Below, piece after piece: positions 48,103 to 56,591 of a stretch of 64,000 nucleotides of DNA. The stretch is from Mycobacterium sp. SMC-8 (GTDB lineage: Bacteria; Actinomycetota; Actinomycetes; Mycobacteriales; Mycobacteriaceae). Each line of letters opens with the position of its first letter. The first letter of the stretch is position 1. The translations under genes were made by a program, and so were the position numbers. The stretch spans positions 3,472,001 through 3,536,000 of the forward strand of contig NZ_CP079865.1 of assembly GCF_025263565.1 (NCBI RefSeq). The letters are read 5' to 3'. Below the pieces are notes generated by a model, which had not been told where the DNA came from, ran no database searches, and saw nothing but the letters and a program-made list of their open reading frames with translations.

Positions 48103-48627
48103 ATGGACCCGAGACTCGAGATGCTTGCCGCGTCGTCCTTCGACAACGTCTACCACCTCGGCCACGTCGTTCCTGATCTGCTGACGGGTATGGAGTCGCT
48201 CGCCGGCGGCATGCAGATCACGTGGGCTCCGCCGTTCGAGATGCGCAGCGGCTTCACCCGTCCGGACGGGTCCGCCGACGACCAGACCGTGCGCCTCGCG
48301 TTCTCCACCTCCGGTCCGCCGTACTTGGAGCTGATCGAGGTCGTCGCCGCCGCGGACTCGATCTTCGCCGAACCGAAGCTCGGCGGCCTGCACCACGTCG
48401 GCTACTACGCCCAGCGCTGGCGTGATGACGTCGCGCGGCTGCAGGACGACGGCTGGGTGTTGGAGCGCACGGGTGCCGGCGTCGCCTTCCTGCGCGACCC
48501 GCGCACTGGGCTCCGTGTGGAGGTGGTGAGCTTTAAGGGCCGCGACTTCCTGAGCCGGGTGCTCAGCGGTGAGATGGCCAGACAATTTCCCCTGACAAAC
48601 TCGGCTCCCCCCGCTGAGCGCCGATGA
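48103..48627 (+). CDS. VOC/glyoxalase-superfamily protein
   Basis: A 174-residue protein of the vicinal-oxygen-chelate fold. The repeat beginnings are DNVYHLGHVVPDLLTGMESL (about 15-34) and LGGLHHVGYYAQRWRDDVARLQ (about 93-114). The ends are PYLELIEVV and GLRVEVVSF, placing metal-ligand His and Glu residues at the normal places. Such proteins catalyse isomerisations, epimerisations, lyase or dioxygenase reactions. It starts two bases after the DUF1214 stop, and its stop overlaps the esterase ATG. Confidence 0.78.
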   Translation: MDPRLEMLAASSFDNVYHLGHVVPDLLTGMESLAGGMQITWAPPFEMRSGFTRPDGSADDQTVRLAFSTSGPPYLELIEVVAAADSIFAEPKLGGLHHVGYYAQRWRDDVARLQDDGWVLERTGAGVAFLRDPRTGLRVEVVSFKGRDFLSRVLSGEMARQFPLTNSAPPAERR

Positions 48628-50078
48628 CCACAGTCGCGCATACTTCGTACGGTTCCCTGCGTGGCGACGCCACTGGGTCGGGCGCATGGGGAGACGTTGT
48701 CGTCTTTCGCGGTGTACCTTACGCCGCACCGCCGACCGGCGAGCGTCGTTGGCGCCCAACGCAACCCGTGACAAGCTGGGAAGGCGTACGAGAGGCCGTC
48801 ACGTTCGGGGCAATCCCCCCGCAAGACATCTCGCCCGAGCGGCTGGCCAAGCGTGGTCTCGCCATGAGCGAGGACTGCCTGACGCTCAACATCTGGATGC
48901 CCGCGGCCGACGACAACCGCCGACCTGTGATGGTGTTCCTGCACGGCGGCGGACAGACGCAGGGGCATGGATCCGCTCCGCTCATCGACGGTGCGCGACT
49001 CGCCCGGCGCGGCGACATCGTGGTCGTGACGATGAACTTCCGTCTCGGTGTGCTCGGTTCGATCTACGCGCCTGAACTGCACGGGGTCGGCTCCACCAAC
49101 CTGACACTGCGCGACCAGAGGCATGCCCTGCAGTGGGTGCGCGAGCAGATCGGCGCCTTCGGAGGTGATCCCGGCGCCGTCACGGTGGCCGGCCAATCTT
49201 CCGGTGCGATCGCGATTTCGGCCCTGCTCGCCGGAGGGTGCGACCTTTTCGACCGTGCAATTTTGCAGAGCGGCGGGTTGGAACGCGTCCGCTCCAGGGA
49301 GGCCGCCGCGGCCGTCGTCGCGCAGCTCGTGTCGACCGGTGCGCTCACGCGCAGCGAGGAGCCGGGCCTCGAGGAGATCCTTGCCGCGCAACGCTGCATC
49401 GACAGCGGATTCGTGCCGCCGCAGGGCCCGTTCCATCCCTGCATCGACGGGGACGTCATCAGCGAGCATCCGTTGATGGCCGCGCGGACGCGTGATATGC
49501 CGCCAATCCCGATTCTCGCAGGGACGACGCGCGACGAGTGGCGGGTATTCGACGCGGCCCTGGAAGAGGGTGTCTTCACCGAGCAGTACGTGGGGGACAG
49601 GGCGCGCGCGCTCGCCGGGAATGGTCACGACACCGAAGCGGTGGTAGCAACGTACCGCGCCGGCCAGCACCGGCTACGCGACGTCGCCAGTGCGATGGTC
49701 ACCGACTATCACTTCACCGCGCCGACCGAGCAGTTCGTCCGCGCACACGCCGAGCGCGGCCACGCGGTGTTCCGCTACGAACTCCAATGGCCGTCGCCAC
49801 GTGCCGGACTGGGGGCATGTCACGATTCGTGCCTGCCCTTGGTCTTCGGCAACCTGGACGCCGCGCCCGCCCTGGCCGGTGCTGACGAGGCGGCGCGCCA
49901 CATGTCAGATGCCATGCAGGACCTGTGGCTGGAATTCATTCGCGGGGGAGAGCCCTGGGAACGCTACGACGGTAGCGGCGGGGCCACGATGCTGCTCGGC
50001 CCCGAGATCGGAATCGCCCGCGGCCACCGCACAGACCAACTCGCCATCTGGGAGAACCGGTATCCCGCCTACGGGTGA
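48624..50078 (+). CDS. Type-B carboxylesterase
   Basis: A 484-residue alpha/beta-hydrolase of the carboxylesterase/lipase (COesterase) family. The oxyanion region is VMVFLHGGGQTQG (about 98-110). The nucleophile elbow is VTVAGQSSGAIAISAL (about 187-202; Ser in GQSSG, not the commoner GESAG). The acid is probably the Glu of ILAGTTRDEWRVF, and the His is in GACHDSCLPLVFG. SEDCLTLNIWMP near the N-terminus is the family signature. There is no signal peptide, so it is probably intracellular. Coupled to the VOC gene by ATGA, it ends the five-gene operon. Confidence 0.87.
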   Translation: MTTVAHTSYGSLRGDATGSGAWGDVVVFRGVPYAAPPTGERRWRPTQPVTSWEGVREAVTFGAIPPQDISPERLAKRGLAMSEDCLTLNIWMPAADDNRRPVMVFLHGGGQTQGHGSAPLIDGARLARRGDIVVVTMNFRLGVLGSIYAPELHGVGSTNLTLRDQRHALQWVREQIGAFGGDPGAVTVAGQSSGAIAISALLAGGCDLFDRAILQSGGLERVRSREAAAAVVAQLVSTGALTRSEEPGLEEILAAQRCIDSGFVPPQGPFHPCIDGDVISEHPLMAARTRDMPPIPILAGTTRDEWRVFDAALEEGVFTEQYVGDRARALAGNGHDTEAVVATYRAGQHRLRDVASAMVTDYHFTAPTEQFVRAHAERGHAVFRYELQWPSPRAGLGACHDSCLPLVFGNLDAAPALAGADEAARHMSDAMQDLWLEFIRGGEPWERYDGSGGATMLLGPEIGIARGHRTDQLAIWENRYPAYG

Positions 50079-50155
50079 GCGAAGGTGACACGCGCACGCC
50101 GAGAACGCCAAGCGTCACCAATCCGGCGCCCAGATAGCCCTTCGGCGAGGCGGTG

Positions 50156-50182
50156 TGGCTCATTGACCTGACGGGTGAGCCA
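50156..50182. repeat. Inverted repeat between the carboxylesterase and HNH genes
   Basis: TGGCTCA, 13 bases, TGAGCCA. It lies between two convergent genes (esterase ends at 50078, HNH at 50216). It could fold as a termination hairpin, although the loop is long and there is no U-tract. Nothing else was recognised in this 137-base gap. Confidence 0.35.
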
Positions 50183-50215
50183 TCCTGTGTCACGGGTCAC
50201 CGAACCTCGCGGCGG

Positions 50216-51739
50216 TCAGGCCGCTTGGTTGTCGGGTGGTGCGGGTCCGCCGGGTTCGCCGGGGTCATCGGCCGGTGTCGGCGGACCCGGCTCGGCGTCG
50301 ACCGTCGCGCTGTTGGCGGGTTGGGTTGGCGCACTGGTGTTCTGGCTCTGCGGTGGCGGATCCTCGGGGAGTCGCAGCAGCCGTTCGGGTCGGTGGTAGT
50401 AGTTGAGCCGGGCCTGACCGGTGTCCAGCTGCGGGGGTGGGATCCATTCCACCTCGCAGCGGGCGTTCATCCGGGTCGACCACCCACCGCCGTCGGGGTC
50501 GACGCTGCGGTTATCCGGCCCGCACGCCAGGCCGAGTTCATCGACGTTGGTGTTCCCGCCATCGACCCAGTCGGCGACCACGTGATGGACCTGAGAGCCG
50601 TAGGCGCCCACGGTGCAGCCAGGTTTGGTGCACCCGCCGTCACGGGCGATCAGCATGATCCGCTGTGCCGGGGAGGCGATGCGCTTGGCGCGGAACAAAT
50701 CCATTGCTGAGCCGGTGGCCCGGTCGAACACCGCCAGATAGTGGTTGGCGTGCCCGGCCATGCGGATCACTTCGGCGATGGGCACCACCGTGCCCCCGCC
50801 GGTGACACCGACCCCGGCCCGGGACTGCAAATCCTGCACCGTGGTACGGATGATCACCGACACCGGCAGCCCGTTGAGCTGCCCGAGCTGGCCGCTCATC
50901 AGGGCGATCCGCCCGGCTGCGACCAGCGCATCATGCTGGCGCTGGGCCAGGCTGCGCTGATCGTTGTCGATCTGGGCCTGCGACGGCGTCCCCGACGTGC
51001 ACGGCTCGGGATCGTCGGGATTACACATCCCCGGCGCGGCCAACCGGGCGAAAATCGGCTCCCACACCGCCCACGCCTCCGGAGTCAGCGTGGCGCGCAG
51101 ATCCACCATGGCATCCCCACGCTGGGGCGACCTCGACACCGCGCGTTTGCGGGCGCGTTCGGTTTCATCGGGTTCGGGGCCGTCCTGATCGAGCAGAAAC
51201 AACGTCCGCTCCGCGCAGTCCTTGAGTTCCTTGGGGCCGTTACCGACCGCAGTACGCACCAGATCAACCTCAATGCGCTCCCGGGTGGCGGTGTCGACCC
51301 AGCCCGGCACCTTGTTGAGCGATCGGCGGATCACGTCGACGTGTTCGGCGTTGATCAGCCCGTGCGCTTGGGCGATCGCCGTGGCCGGCAGCACCGGCGG
51401 CAGGGCCGGGCCGGTCAACGACTGGCGCGGCGCCAACACCGCCGCTTCGCTCAACCGCCGATGCGCCTCACCGGTCGAGAGCCGCCAACGCACCGAAAGC
51501 ACCTCTTTCCAGGATTTCGCACCCATCTGGCGCGGGGTCGCCTCAGCCTGCAACCGGGCCAGCAGCCGATGACGCACCGCGGGCAGCTGACACCACAGGG
51601 TTTCCAGCTCATCCAGGGCCGCCACCAAATCCGGTCGGGTCAACAAATCAACCTCACAGGCCGCCACCTCATCGAAGGCGCGGCGCAACCCGCTCACCGC
51701 GGCCCGCACCTCGCTCCCCGACATACTTCGAACATACAT
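50216..51739 (-). CDS. HNH endonuclease of the DUF222 (13E12) family
   Basis: A 507-residue protein of the DUF222-HNH family, multi-copy in many mycobacterial genomes (REP13E12 family in M. tuberculosis). The N-terminal DUF222 helical domain spans about residues 1-330. The HNH region is CTKPGCTVGAYGSQVHHVVADWVDGGNTNVDELGLACGPDNRSVD-like (about 395-440), with the two Cys and HH of the treble-clef site and the final Asn/Arg. A Pro-rich tail of about 50 residues ends the protein. Role uncertain; some members behave like repeat-associated mobile genes. ATG 51739 (MYVRSMSGS) is the assumed start; ATG 51724 is an alternative. Confidence 0.85.
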   Translation of the reverse strand: MYVRSMSGSEVRAAVSGLRRAFDEVAACEVDLLTRPDLVAALDELETLWCQLPAVRHRLLARLQAEATPRQMGAKSWKEVLSVRWRLSTGEAHRRLSEAAVLAPRQSLTGPALPPVLPATAIAQAHGLINAEHVDVIRRSLNKVPGWVDTATRERIEVDLVRTAVGNGPKELKDCAERTLFLLDQDGPEPDETERARKRAVSRSPQRGDAMVDLRATLTPEAWAVWEPIFARLAAPGMCNPDDPEPCTSGTPSQAQIDNDQRSLAQRQHDALVAAGRIALMSGQLGQLNGLPVSVIIRTTVQDLQSRAGVGVTGGGTVVPIAEVIRMAGHANHYLAVFDRATGSAMDLFRAKRIASPAQRIMLIARDGGCTKPGCTVGAYGSQVHHVVADWVDGGNTNVDELGLACGPDNRSVDPDGGGWSTRMNARCEVEWIPPPQLDTGQARLNYYHRPERLLRLPEDPPPQSQNTSAPTQPANSATVDAEPGPPTPADDPGEPGGPAPPDNQAA

Positions 51740-52059
51740 TCGACCACCGACAAGAACGGACGTCGCAAGCATCACGACTTCACTGACAGTTCGGGTGGTC
51801 TGGTGAACACACTCCAGCCTTCTGTGGCGACCGATCCAAGACACTCGCGAACTCGCCTGCCGGCTGCTTGCTTTGGCCGCAGCGGCCCCGCGGCAGGTCG
51901 GCGACCGCGCGCCCACATGGCCGGCACGTCGTCGGACGGAACCGCCCAGAAGTGGTAATGGTTGGCGGACAGGATGATTCGCAAGACGGGAGACCCGGGT
52001 AAGCTGGACTAGCGGTCGATCCGGTTCGCTACCGCAGGCACCTTCCCGGGAAAGTGATG
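51740..52059. other. 320-bp gap between HNH gene and collagen-like protein gene
   Basis: No convincing gene. A 70-codon minus-strand frame at 51772-51984 (MRIILSANHYHFWAV...) has no detectable family, and its second half is Arg/Pro-rich like a chance frame; it cannot be fully excluded. The promoter of the HNH gene should lie at the left end. Confidence 0.5.
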
Positions 52060-52464
52060 TCAGCGACGGCGTCCACCGCCGCGCCTCGGGGCGGGAGGTC
52101 GCGGCGCAGGTCCGGGACGTCCGGCTCCCGGCCGTCCCGGGGCTCCTACTCCAGGTGGTCCCGGCCCGCCGACTCCTGGTGGCCCGGGTGGCCCAGGTGG
52201 CCTAGGAGGCCCGGGGACAGGGACATCGAGGTCGAGGTCGACGTCGACGAGGTCCGGAACGTAGACGGGCAGCCACGGGTCGATGTACACCGGGGGCGGT
52301 GGCGGGAATTCGCAGATGAGCGTGGTGAAGTTCCAGTACATGCCCGGGGGACACGGTGGCGGTGGCGGTTGAGCGTGGCCGACGGGTGAAGTGGACAGTT
52401 CGATCAGCGGCAACGTGGTCAGAACGACGGCGGACACGGCGATGCGTTGTACCCAAGGCTTCAT
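52060..52464 (-). CDS. Small exported protein with collagen-like Gly-Pro tail
   Basis: A 134-residue protein with a signal peptide (about 1-31, ending GHA before QPPPPPCPPG). A short Cys-containing segment (CPPGMYWNFTTLICEFP) follows, then PVYVPDLVDVDLDLDVP. From about residue 84 it has a Gly/Pro repeat zone (PGPPRPPGPPGPPGVGGPGPP-like) and an Arg-rich end. Nothing indicates an enzyme. The two cysteines 13 residues apart could form one disulfide. It resembles Pro-rich exported proteins of mycobacteria, but the G-x-P periodicity is unusually collagen-like. ATG 52464; ribosome-binding site not obvious. Confidence 0.72.
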   Translation of the reverse strand: MKPWVQRIAVSAVVLTTLPLIELSTSPVGHAQPPPPPCPPGMYWNFTTLICEFPPPPPVYIDPWLPVYVPDLVDVDLDLDVPVPGPPRPPGPPGPPGVGGPGPPGVGAPGRPGAGRPGPAPRPPAPRRGGGRRR

Positions 52465-52911
52465 GGACGTCTTCTCTCGTTCGCCTCGAAGAGATTCTAA
52501 GGAGCGTGTGCTGCCTTCGGTGTGCGAATCGACGCAGAAGCACATAAGCCGCTTTCTAAAGCACAGCGCGGCTGGGAAACCGGTGGCGGTGTCGCGAAAT
52601 GCTTTGCGTGACTTTTCAAATAGTCCCGCAATGGCGAATATGCGCACACGCTGAGGTCGGTGGACATATCGTGAGCCCCACAGGGTGCCGGAAGCCGCAC
52701 CCCCTCTGAATCGCGGAAGTAGCCGTGCGATGACGACAGTGCTACACAAGGCCGGGATCAGCCCAGTGGGGCTCTATCCCAGCGATCTCGATGCCCGTCC
52801 CGGTCGCGCTGCGTCCCTGTCTCGCGGAAGACACGTCGGCCGTCAATGCCGGTTCAGCCGACCGCCCTCCCGCGATGAGCATTTCACTCATTCATTGAAG
52901 GAGGAGCTGTG
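52465..52911. other. 447-bp AT-richer intergenic region between divergent exported-protein genes
   Basis: No gene supported. The left half (52500-52660) is visibly AT-richer than the surroundings (for example TTTTCAAATAG and GCGAATATGCG) and should hold promoters for both genes. The right end carries GGAGGAG, the ribosome-binding site of the hemophore-like gene. I looked for IdeR and CRP sites here and found none convincing. Confidence 0.5.
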
Positions 52912-53280
52912 ATGACGTTGCCATTACAACGTTGTGGCCGCCGGGCAGCACTGGGAGCCGTCAGCTCAGTCATGTTGTTCGGCGCAACGTTTTTCGGCGG
53001 GATCTCGGCAGCCGCTCAGCCGCCGCCACCACCTCCACCCGCCCCGCCGAACTGTTCGCCCGCGGATTGGGCCGGGGTGCGGGCGGGGGTCGCGGCGGCC
53101 GTCTCCGCCTATCTGTTCACGCATCCGCCCGTGAACGATTTCTTCGCGACTCTCAAAGGCCAATCGCGGGAAGAGATGCAGCCGCAGGTGCAGCAGTACC
53201 TGGATGCCAATCCGCAGGTGCGGGCTGAACTGGAGGCCATCAAAAAGCCTGCGGTCGACTTTCTGGACCGCTGCAAATAG
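52912..53280 (+). CDS. Hemophore-related exported protein (Rv0203-like family)
   Basis: A 122-residue secreted protein. The signal peptide (about 1-35) ends SAAAQ before a poly-proline run. The mature helical domain PNCSPADWAGVRAGVAAAVSAYLFTHPPVNDFF and the end AIKKPAVDFLDRCK place two cysteines as in the mycobacterial heme-binding/hemophore-like family. Rv0203 of that family captures heme outside the cell. Heme binding here is inferred from family only. ATG 52912 is preferred; a GTG sits one codon earlier. GGAGGAG is 5 bases upstream. Confidence 0.78.
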   Translation: MTLPLQRCGRRAALGAVSSVMLFGATFFGGISAAAQPPPPPPPAPPNCSPADWAGVRAGVAAAVSAYLFTHPPVNDFFATLKGQSREEMQPQVQQYLDANPQVRAELEAIKKPAVDFLDRCK

Positions 53281-53439
53281 GACGTCGAACGACGAGGCAG
53301 GTTGCGCAGGGATTCGACCGAGTCGAAGCGTTCCGGGAGCGCTCGCTTCAGGCGGGCCGTACCGGTTCAGACGTCATCGCCGCCGTCGGTAAATTGCTTG
53401 CAACGCAGTAATTCTGACGCTGCTGATCGAGGAGCTAGC

Positions 53440-53937
53440 GTGGACCTTGCGAGCTGGATCGTGGGTTTGTCGCTCATCGTGCTCACCATTGCGATCCACA
53501 CGACCGGGGTGGTGGTGATGGCATTCCGTCTGGAGGCGCGGATCCGGAACCGGTTGGAGAAGAACGCGTTCGGCCCTAAACGGGCGATTCTGATCGTCAG
53601 CGGCAGCATCGCAGTCGTCGCGCTGACGCTTGCGGTCCTGCACGGTCTGGAGGGTGTGCTCTGGGCGTCTGCCTACCGGTGGCTGGGAGCATTCGACTCG
53701 TTCACCGATGCGTCGGTCTATTCCTTGGGCACCATGGTTTCGCTTGACGTCCCCGGTCTGGTGTTGCCCGAGCGGTTGCGTTTGATCAGCGCACTGGAGG
53801 CGGTGAACGGCGTTCTGCTGTTCGGCATCAGCACGGCGTTCATCTTCGCGGTGATGCAGGCGTACTTCCTGACGTTCTTCCGCCGGTACCGGAGCAACAC
53901 CGACGATCAAGCCGATCTGCCGCCTCGAAGCCCATAG
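53440..53937 (+). CDS. Ion-channel-like two-helix membrane protein with degenerate pore filter
   Basis: A 165-residue protein from GTG 53440, preceded by GAGGAG. A first helix (about 3-25), a basic segment, a second helix (about 45-65), then a re-entrant-like region (about 82-105) and a last helix (about 118-142, ALEAVNGVLLFGISTAFIFAVMQ) follow the plan of two-pore/K+-channel-like proteins. Where a T-x-G-Y-G-D filter is expected the sequence reads SLGTMVSLDVPGLVLP, so K+ selectivity is unlikely. It may be an inactive or altered channel. The last 20 residues are polar. Function unproven. Confidence 0.65.
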   Translation: MDLASWIVGLSLIVLTIAIHTTGVVVMAFRLEARIRNRLEKNAFGPKRAILIVSGSIAVVALTLAVLHGLEGVLWASAYRWLGAFDSFTDASVYSLGTMVSLDVPGLVLPERLRLISALEAVNGVLLFGISTAFIFAVMQAYFLTFFRRYRSNTDDQADLPPRSP

Positions 53938-53993
53938 TGACCGTCATCTGTGAGCCTCGGATCACCATGCTGTGGCGGACGCCGACAGAAGCG

Positions 53994-55163
53994 CTACCGC
54001 AGCTCGTAGTCGGGTAACGAGACGTCGTCGCGTACCCCTCGCGTGACGAGTTTCGCGAACGGTCGCCATTTGAGTGCGCGCATCGACATGTCACGGAACC
54101 GCAGACCGAGTCGGGTTCGGGTGGCGAAGAAGCCGAGAAATCTGCGCGCCGCTGCCTGTTTGGCCTCGATGAGGGGACGCATCCGGTGCTCATATGCTTC
54201 AAACGCGACGCGGTGGTCGTCGCTCGCCCGCATGAGCTCCCCGGCCAGAACGTAGGCCTCGGTGATCGCCAGACCGGTGCCCTCGCCGCCGAGCAGCGAG
54301 ATACATCCGGCCGCATCACCGATCAGAACCACCCGCCCGCGGGACCAGCGAGGCATTTGGATCTGGCTGACGGCATCGAAGTACAGATCGTCCACGCCGT
54401 CGATGGCGGACAGAATCTGCGGGCATTCCCACCCGGCTCCGCCGAAATGCTCGCGCAGCTGACTGAGCGCAGACGTGCTCGAATCATCACGATCGTCCCG
54501 GAACACGAACAAGAACATGGTGCGGTCGTCGCGTAGTGCGATTCGCGCCACCTGACGGCCGGGGGTGCTGTAGTTGACGTAGACGAGTTCGTCGCGGGGT
54601 CGGTAGCCGGTGACTTCGCAGGCGGCCACCTTCGCTCCGAGGTAGCGCGCATAGTTTTCCTCCGGCCCGAAGGCCAGGTGACGCACCGCGGAGTGCAGCC
54701 CGTCGGCGCCGACGAGAAGGTCGTAATCCCGAGGCCGGCTCTGATCGAAGTGCAGGCGCACGCCGTCGGCGTCCTCGTCGATGCCGGTGATGATGTCGCC
54801 GAAGATCGTCTCGACAGTGCCGGCCGTCGCGGCGTAGAGGGCAGCGGACAGGTCGCCGCGCAGCAGGCTGGTGAAGTCCCCGCCGATCGCGCGTCGCACC
54901 ATGTCCACGCCCAGCTCGGCATTGATCTCACCGTCGGGACCGACGTTGCGGATCGACTGGATGTCGTAACCGGCGGCGCGCACGGAGTCCGCGAGACCCA
55001 TGCGTTTGACCACCTGGTAGCCGAGTCCCCAGAAATCGATCATGTAGCCGCCGGTACGAAGGGCCGGCGCCTTCTCGATCAGCGTTGGGGTGTGGCCGCT
55101 GCGGTGAAGCCAGTACGCCAGCGCCGGGCCGGCCACACCGGCACCGCTGATGGCGATTCTCAT
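53994..55163 (-). CDS. FAD-dependent monooxygenase (PHBH-like)
   Basis: A 389-residue flavoprotein monooxygenase. The FAD Rossmann motif is ISGAGVAGPALAYWLHRSGHTPTLIEKAP (about residues 4-32). The DG motif is DLLVGADGLHSAVR, and the second FAD motif is VVLIGDAAGCISLLGGEGTGLAITEAYVLA (about 280-309). It hydroxylates or epoxidises a small molecule using NAD(P)H and O2; substrate unknown. The fold and the C-terminal helical part fit the TetX/PHBH-like group, but no resistance role is claimed. The ATG at 55163 was chosen at the FAD motif. It is divergent from the reductase-desaturase genes across 315 bp. Confidence 0.85.
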   Translation of the reverse strand: MRIAISGAGVAGPALAYWLHRSGHTPTLIEKAPALRTGGYMIDFWGLGYQVVKRMGLADSVRAAGYDIQSIRNVGPDGEINAELGVDMVRRAIGGDFTSLLRGDLSAALYAATAGTVETIFGDIITGIDEDADGVRLHFDQSRPRDYDLLVGADGLHSAVRHLAFGPEENYARYLGAKVAACEVTGYRPRDELVYVNYSTPGRQVARIALRDDRTMFLFVFRDDRDDSSTSALSQLREHFGGAGWECPQILSAIDGVDDLYFDAVSQIQMPRWSRGRVVLIGDAAGCISLLGGEGTGLAITEAYVLAGELMRASDDHRVAFEAYEHRMRPLIEAKQAAARRFLGFFATRTRLGLRFRDMSMRALKWRPFAKLVTRGVRDDVSLPDYELR

Positions 55164-55431
55164 CAGTCCAGTCTGCGCCGGTTGTCTTCCGACCCGAGAC
55201 CTTGAGTGAGTGTGCAGCTTCACCCGACTTGCCGACGGGCACCACAGCCGCTGTGAATACACTCGGGGAACCGATGTCACCAGGCGAAAGGTGTTCTTTC
55301 GCAACACTATTTGGTCAGGGTCGCTGGCTATCGCCACGGGTGGGCGGTGCTGGTAGGCGGCATTTCTTCGGCTCCACGCTTTCGCAGGTTTCGAGTAGGG
55401 CCGGGGAGGCAGCAACAGGGTTAACCATTGA

Positions 55432-55447
55432 TGTGATGCCGATCACT
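55432..55447. promoter_or_regulatory. Near-perfect CRP-type operator before the reductase-desA3 genes
   Basis: TGTGATGCCGATCACT matches the mycobacterial/E. coli CRP consensus TGTGA-N6-TCACA at all but one of the ten defined positions. It is centred about 40 bases upstream of the reductase ATG. A CRP-family gene lies in this window (62829-63506). The rest of the 315-bp gap (55164-55478) shows no gene and no other recognised site. A promoter-proximal location could mean repression. Confidence 0.65.
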
Positions 55448-55478
55448 GCACAGGAATCCGCAGGTGAAGGGGTGAGGA

Positions 55479-56576
55479 ATGGCGGAGCGTGGCGCACGGC
55501 CACCGGTACCGCGGGGGCGCCGCATGCTGCTACGAGCGATCGGACATCTGTTCCGTCCGCTGCGCCCGGACGACTATCTGGAGATGGTCAACCCGCTATG
55601 GACGACCAAGGAGCTGCGCGGGAAGGTCGAGCGTGTCGAGCCCCAGGGCAGCGAGGCGGCCAGCGTGCTGATCCGGCCGGGCTACGAGTGGCCGGGACAC
55701 AAACCCGGCCAGTACGTCCGGCTCGGGCTCGTCATAGACGGCCGCTACCACTGGCGCGCCTACTCGCTGACGTCGGACCCCGAGCCGGAGGACGGGCTGA
55801 TCAGCGTCACCCCGAAGAAGGTGGACACCGGCGTCGTGTCGCCGTACCTGGTGCACAAGATCCAACCCGGCGAGGTGGTGCGGCTCGGCGAGATCGAAGG
55901 CGTCTTCACCCTGCCGGAGCCGCTGCCGGCCAAGATGCTGTTCATCAGCGCCGGCAGCGGTATCACCCCGATCATCAGCATGCTTCGCAGCCTTGACCAT
56001 CGTGGTGAGATCGACGACGTCGTGGTCTTGCACTCGGACCGCACTCGTGACGAGGTGATGTTCCTGTCCGCGCTGGAAGACCTCCAACGCCGTCACGACA
56101 CGATGCGGCTCGACCTTCGGCTCACCTCCGAGCGTGGCCGCATGTCACCTGCCGACCTCGACGAGTTGTGTCCCGACTGGCGTGACCGCGAGGCATTCTG
56201 CTCGGGCCCGGGTGCGCTCCTCGACGGGCTCATCGACCACTGGGAGCAACACGGTGATCCAGACCGGCTGCATTACGAGCGATTTCAACCCAAGATCAGC
56301 GGCAACGCCGGCGACGGAGAGGGCGGTGAAGTGACGTTCCTGGACAGCGACACCACCGTCGACTGCGACGGCGGCACACCGATCTTGGAGGCTGGGGAGC
56401 AGGCCGGCCTCAATCTTGCCTATGGGTGCCGGATCGGTATCTGTCACACCTGCGTCGGAACGCTCAAGTCGGGGCGGGTACGCGACATGCGATCGGGTGA
56501 AGTGACCGAACCCACCGGGCAGGACATCCGGATCTGTATTCACGCCCCGGAAGGCGATATTGCAGTTGAGTTGTGA
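55479..56576 (+). CDS. Ferredoxin-type flavin reductase, partner of the desaturase
   Basis: A 365-residue electron-transfer protein with an FAD domain (RAYSLTSDPEPEDG, about 90-103), an NAD(P) domain (LFISAGSGITPIISMLRSL) and a C-terminal [2Fe-2S] ferredoxin domain. The cluster ligands are in GCRIGICHTC (two cysteines separated by four residues, plus a third three residues later), with a fourth Cys in RICIHAPEG. It corresponds to M. tuberculosis Rv3230c, the reductase that supplies DesA3. ATG 55479 is assumed; Met 16 (55524) is an alternative. It is followed after 15 bases by desA3. The CRP-like box is upstream. Confidence 0.9.
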   Translation: MAERGARPPVPRGRRMLLRAIGHLFRPLRPDDYLEMVNPLWTTKELRGKVERVEPQGSEAASVLIRPGYEWPGHKPGQYVRLGLVIDGRYHWRAYSLTSDPEPEDGLISVTPKKVDTGVVSPYLVHKIQPGEVVRLGEIEGVFTLPEPLPAKMLFISAGSGITPIISMLRSLDHRGEIDDVVVLHSDRTRDEVMFLSALEDLQRRHDTMRLDLRLTSERGRMSPADLDELCPDWRDREAFCSGPGALLDGLIDHWEQHGDPDRLHYERFQPKISGNAGDGEGGEVTFLDSDTTVDCDGGTPILEAGEQAGLNLAYGCRIGICHTCVGTLKSGRVRDMRSGEVTEPTGQDIRICIHAPEGDIAVEL

Positions 56577-56591
56577 CGCAGGAGGATTGAC

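Noticed and set aside
51772..51984. 70-codon minus-strand frame (MRIILSANHYHFWAV...)
   Set aside because: No family, no ribosome-binding site, and an Arg/Pro-rich second half; left as an open possibility only.
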